Source: Desulfobacteraceae bacterium
Lineage (GTDB): Bacteria; Desulfobacterota; Syntrophobacteria; BM002
DNA length: 5,787 bases
Assembly: GCA_002899795.1 (NCBI GenBank)
Contig: PPDG01000279.1
Coordinates: 1-5,787, forward strand
Reading direction: 5' to 3'
Shown here: piece after piece, positions 4,160-5,787 of the stretch
How positions within the stretch are numbered: the first letter of the stretch is position 1
Layout of the letters: every line of letters starts with the position of its first letter
Notes under the pieces: model-generated
The model's input: the letters and a program-made list of their open reading frames with translations, nothing else
Told to the model about the DNA's origin: nothing
Database searches by the model: none
Made by a program: the position numbers and the translations under genes

Positions 4160-5149
4160 TTAGAAGTGATGCGTCCAGCGCAGGTTGAATCGATAGCCTT
4201 CCGGTCTGTTTTCGACCATTGTTTCAAAGTAGGCGTTGAAAAAGAGATGGTTGTTCTGCGAGAAATGATACACTGCCCCGGGGCCAATAGCCAGGACCTG
4301 CTCCTTCCTGCCCGAGACATCGTCACCGTCCACCTTAGTATCGGTAATTTGTTTGAGGTAATAACCGTTCACACCGAGACGAAGCCTTTTTTCCAGCACC
4401 TCATATGCCGAAGCGAAGTTCACGTGGATCGCCTGCCCCGCCTGGGAGTCATCAGCATCGACGAAACCTCTGTTGGGGTCATTGTTTTCAGCATTCCAGA
4501 GGTAGTGCAACCGCCAGGTAAGTGTCCATTTAGGCATGAGGAACAAAGTTGTTGCCCAGTAAGGGTTAAAGGAAAAGAAGTTGCTGCCCGGGTTGAGCTC
4601 TCTATCACTGTTGTATTTTCCTGTGGGAAAGATCAATTGAAACTCGATGCGATTCAGCATAATAGGACCACTCTTGCCCATGATAGGGTCCCACTGAATG
4701 AAGGGGCCCACCAAAAGGTCACCGAATCCTCCTGCATTATCTTGGGGAAATGCGGGATTATCTGTGCCATAACTTATGTCTGTGTAAACAAAGGGTACGA
4801 TCACATCCAGACCCCATTTGCCTTTTATCAAGGGTATTTCCGTGTTTGACTGATAAATTCCCTGAAAGAGCATGATATACAGGTCTATGTCCTCGTCAGC
4901 GAAAGAAGGTAATGCACTATCCCCATCGGAGTCCTTGAATTCATCCGAGGTAAAGTAGGTATGATATTGCTGGTAATAGAAGCCGGGACCGGCAGGTGGG
5001 CCGCCGTCAACAAAGCTGGTAAACCCAAGATTTACCCCTGGTAAATCGTAGGCCTGGGCTGGGACCGTGCACAGAAGGCCACCAACAAGACTGAGTGAGA
5101 TTAGACTCAACGCCAGCTTACTCGATCTAAACAATGTCGTCCATTTCAT
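4160..5149 (-). CDS. Outer-membrane beta-barrel protein of the phenol-degradation MetA type (COG4313/PF13557-like)
   Basis: This 329-residue protein has a Sec signal peptide (residues 1-33, ending PAQA before Tyr34); Cys27 is not in a valid lipobox because Leu precedes it. The mature part alternates aromatic and polar residues like a beta-barrel and ends in Phe (RFNLRWTHHF), the usual signal for BAM-assisted insertion. GPGFYYQQYHTYF near residues 54-66 and GGFGDLLVGPFIQW near 140-153 fit the 'protein involved in meta-pathway of phenol degradation' family, thought to form outer-membrane channels for hydrophobic compounds. The specific substrate cannot be read from sequence. ATG at 5147-5149 follows a minus-strand AAAGGAGA sequence at good spacing. 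It has its own terminator and no operon partner. Only 29 bases separate its start codon from the end of an insertion sequence, so its original promoter was probably cut off and expression may depend on transcripts from the IS. Confidence 0.85.
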   Translation of the reverse strand: MKWTTLFRSSKLALSLISLSLVGGLLCTVPAQAYDLPGVNLGFTSFVDGGPPAGPGFYYQQYHTYFTSDEFKDSDGDSALPSFADEDIDLYIMLFQGIYQSNTEIPLIKGKWGLDVIVPFVYTDISYGTDNPAFPQDNAGGFGDLLVGPFIQWDPIMGKSGPIMLNRIEFQLIFPTGKYNSDRELNPGSNFFSFNPYWATTLFLMPKWTLTWRLHYLWNAENNDPNRGFVDADDSQAGQAIHVNFASAYEVLEKRLRLGVNGYYLKQITDTKVDGDDVSGRKEQVLAIGPGAVYHFSQNNHLFFNAYFETMVENRPEGYRFNLRWTHHF

Positions 5150-5170
5150 CTCTCTTCTCCTTTCCCGACC

Positions 5171-5178
5171 GTGATCAC
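5171..5178. repeat. 8-bp palindrome abutting the IS end
   Basis: GTGATCAC at 5171-5178 is its own reverse complement and directly touches the IS terminus at 5179. The last three or four bases (CAC or TCAC) would be one copy of the target duplication made by IS3-family elements; the other copy is outside the window. Confidence 0.4.
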
Positions 5179-5204
5179 TGACCTGCCCCCAATTAATGTA
5201 CCAC
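5179..5204. repeat. Terminal inverted repeat of the IS3-family element
   Basis: The outer boundary is placed at 5179 because TGACCTGCCCC starts there and host-like sequence with a ribosome site for the outer-membrane gene begins just outside. The inner boundary is approximate, since the partner repeat is not in the window. Confidence 0.75.
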
Positions 5205-5786
5205 CTTTAGAGTTAGAGTTTCATCCGTTTTAATCTGCAACCAAGTTGGATCTAGGAGTCGTGGTTGTATTGCTTCGGGAACCGGTGGTTTGTACTTCAA
5301 AGCACTGTGTGGTCTGAAAGTGTTGTATTCTTGCCGCCACCTTTCTATCAGCACCTGAGTTTCTTTTAGGGTGTAGAAGACCTCCCGATTGAGTAACTCA
5401 TCTCTAAGTTTGCCGTTGAAGCTTTCGTTATAGCCATTCTCCCACGGGCTACCAGGCTCAATGAAAAGAGTCTTTACACCTATTCGACCAAGCCAATTGC
5501 GTACCGCTTTGGCCGTGAACTCAGGACCGTTATCTGAGCGTATATGCTCCGGTACTCCGTGCTCTATGAACAGATCCGTCAGGCAATGGAGCACATCGTC
5601 GGCTCTTATGTGTCGGTCAGCCAAAATAGCCAGGCACTCACGGCTGAACTCATCGATCACAGTCAGTATCTTAATGGATCGCCCATCATGAGTACGATCC
5701 ATAAGAAAATCGTATGACCAGACGTGGTTTCTGTGTGTAGGCCGAAGCCTGATGCAGGACCCATCATGAAGCCACAACCTGCCCCG
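5193..5786 (-). CDS. IS3-family transposase OrfB, C-terminal part, running off the right edge
   Basis: This is the integrase-like (rve) catalytic half of an IS3-family DDE transposase, which cuts and joins the ends of its element. The frame is open to the window's right edge (RGR precedes LWLHDG), so the protein starts outside; a TTG at 5777 is an apparent but unlikely start. Counting that TTG as residue 1, the catalytic residues are Asp23 in WSYDF, Asp82 in RSDNGPEF and Glu118 in NGYNESFNGKLRDE, with the family's 35-residue spacing between the last two. The YNTFRPHSALKYKPPVPEA segment is the usual C-terminal signature, and the protein ends LKVVH at a stop inside the terminal repeat. No frameshift or internal stop is seen, so this part looks intact. 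Full-length enzyme would normally be made by a -1 frameshift from OrfA, which cannot be examined here. Confidence 0.95.
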   Translation of the reverse strand, partial: RGRLWLHDGSCIRLRPTHRNHVWSYDFLMDRTHDGRSIKILTVIDEFSRECLAILADRHIRADDVLHCLTDLFIEHGVPEHIRSDNGPEFTAKAVRNWLGRIGVKTLFIEPGSPWENGYNESFNGKLRDELLNREVFYTLKETQVLIERWRQEYNTFRPHSALKYKPPVPEAIQPRLLDPTWLQIKTDETLTLKVVH

Positions 5787-5787
5787 C

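Larger units (their letters stand above)
5179..5787 (-). mobile_element. Right-hand part of an IS3-family insertion sequence
   Basis: The element ends at 5179 with TGACCTGCCCCCAATTAATG, a terminal inverted repeat that begins with TGA and is typical of IS3-family elements. The transposase frame stops inside this repeat (TAA read from 5195-5193), a common arrangement. The other end and OrfA lie beyond the right edge, so the insertion cannot be judged complete or target duplications checked. The transposase reads towards the outer-membrane gene. Confidence 0.9.

Noticed and set aside
4151..4849. A 232-residue plus-strand frame opposite the outer-membrane gene
   Set aside because: It is antisense to a well-supported gene with signal peptide, barrel signature and terminator, and has no ribosome site or family motif.
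5066..5074. Cys27 of the outer-membrane protein as a lipoprotein acylation site
   Set aside because: The residue before the Cys is Leu (GLLC), not Gly, Ala or Ser, and a good signal peptidase I site (AQA) follows.
1..5787. CRISPR array, tRNA, rRNA, toxin-antitoxin or known defence system
   Set aside because: No regularly spaced repeats, cloverleaf, rRNA-like stretch or matching gene pair was seen on either strand.

Overview
The window reads as accessory DNA from an environmental Gram-negative bacterium. The evidence is a periplasmic Cu/Zn superoxide dismutase with a signal peptide, an outer-membrane beta-barrel protein ending in Phe, Shine-Dalgarno sequences of the GGAGG type, an integron-type attC site and an IS3-family insertion sequence. 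A proteobacterium or desulfobacterotal lineage fits, but nothing here fixes the taxon. Base composition is uneven, with AT-rich genes around one GC-rich block, which suggests a patchwork assembled by transfer.

Layout, left to right. (1) Positions 3-239 hold the C-terminal end of a gene that starts outside the window, followed by a UUCG-capped hairpin. (2) A block contains sodC (619-1140), a long untranslated stretch ending in a strong terminator (1316-1358), and an SGNH/GDSL hydrolase (1464-2189). This block is bracketed by two diverged, gap-free direct repeats (321-380 and 2201-2260). (3) An AT-rich spacer leads to a Cys-rich DUF3795 protein (2573-3013). (4) A GC-rich gene for a DUF2938-type membrane protein (3040-3513) is followed by a well-formed attC site (3554-3647), so it looks like a single integron gene cassette; no integron integrase gene is in the window. 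(5) A small secreted protein with two cysteines (3677-3943) lies just past the attC. (6) An intergenic region has two pairs of short tandem repeats and a minus-strand terminator. (7) On the minus strand there is an outer-membrane protein of the phenol-degradation 'MetA' type (4160-5149). The right end of an IS3-family element is inserted 29 bp upstream of its start codon; its transposase runs off the right edge.

The genes do not form one operon or an evident pathway. Spacing, terminators and changes in composition suggest independently acquired units: a possible stress gene plus hydrolase block, a lone cassette, and an outer-membrane gene whose upstream region was replaced by an IS. I see no recognisable defence, toxin-antitoxin, CRISPR, rRNA or tRNA feature. 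The most useful leads are the lone attC cassette, the bracketing repeats, the tandem repeats at 4016-4084 and the IS next to the outer-membrane gene.
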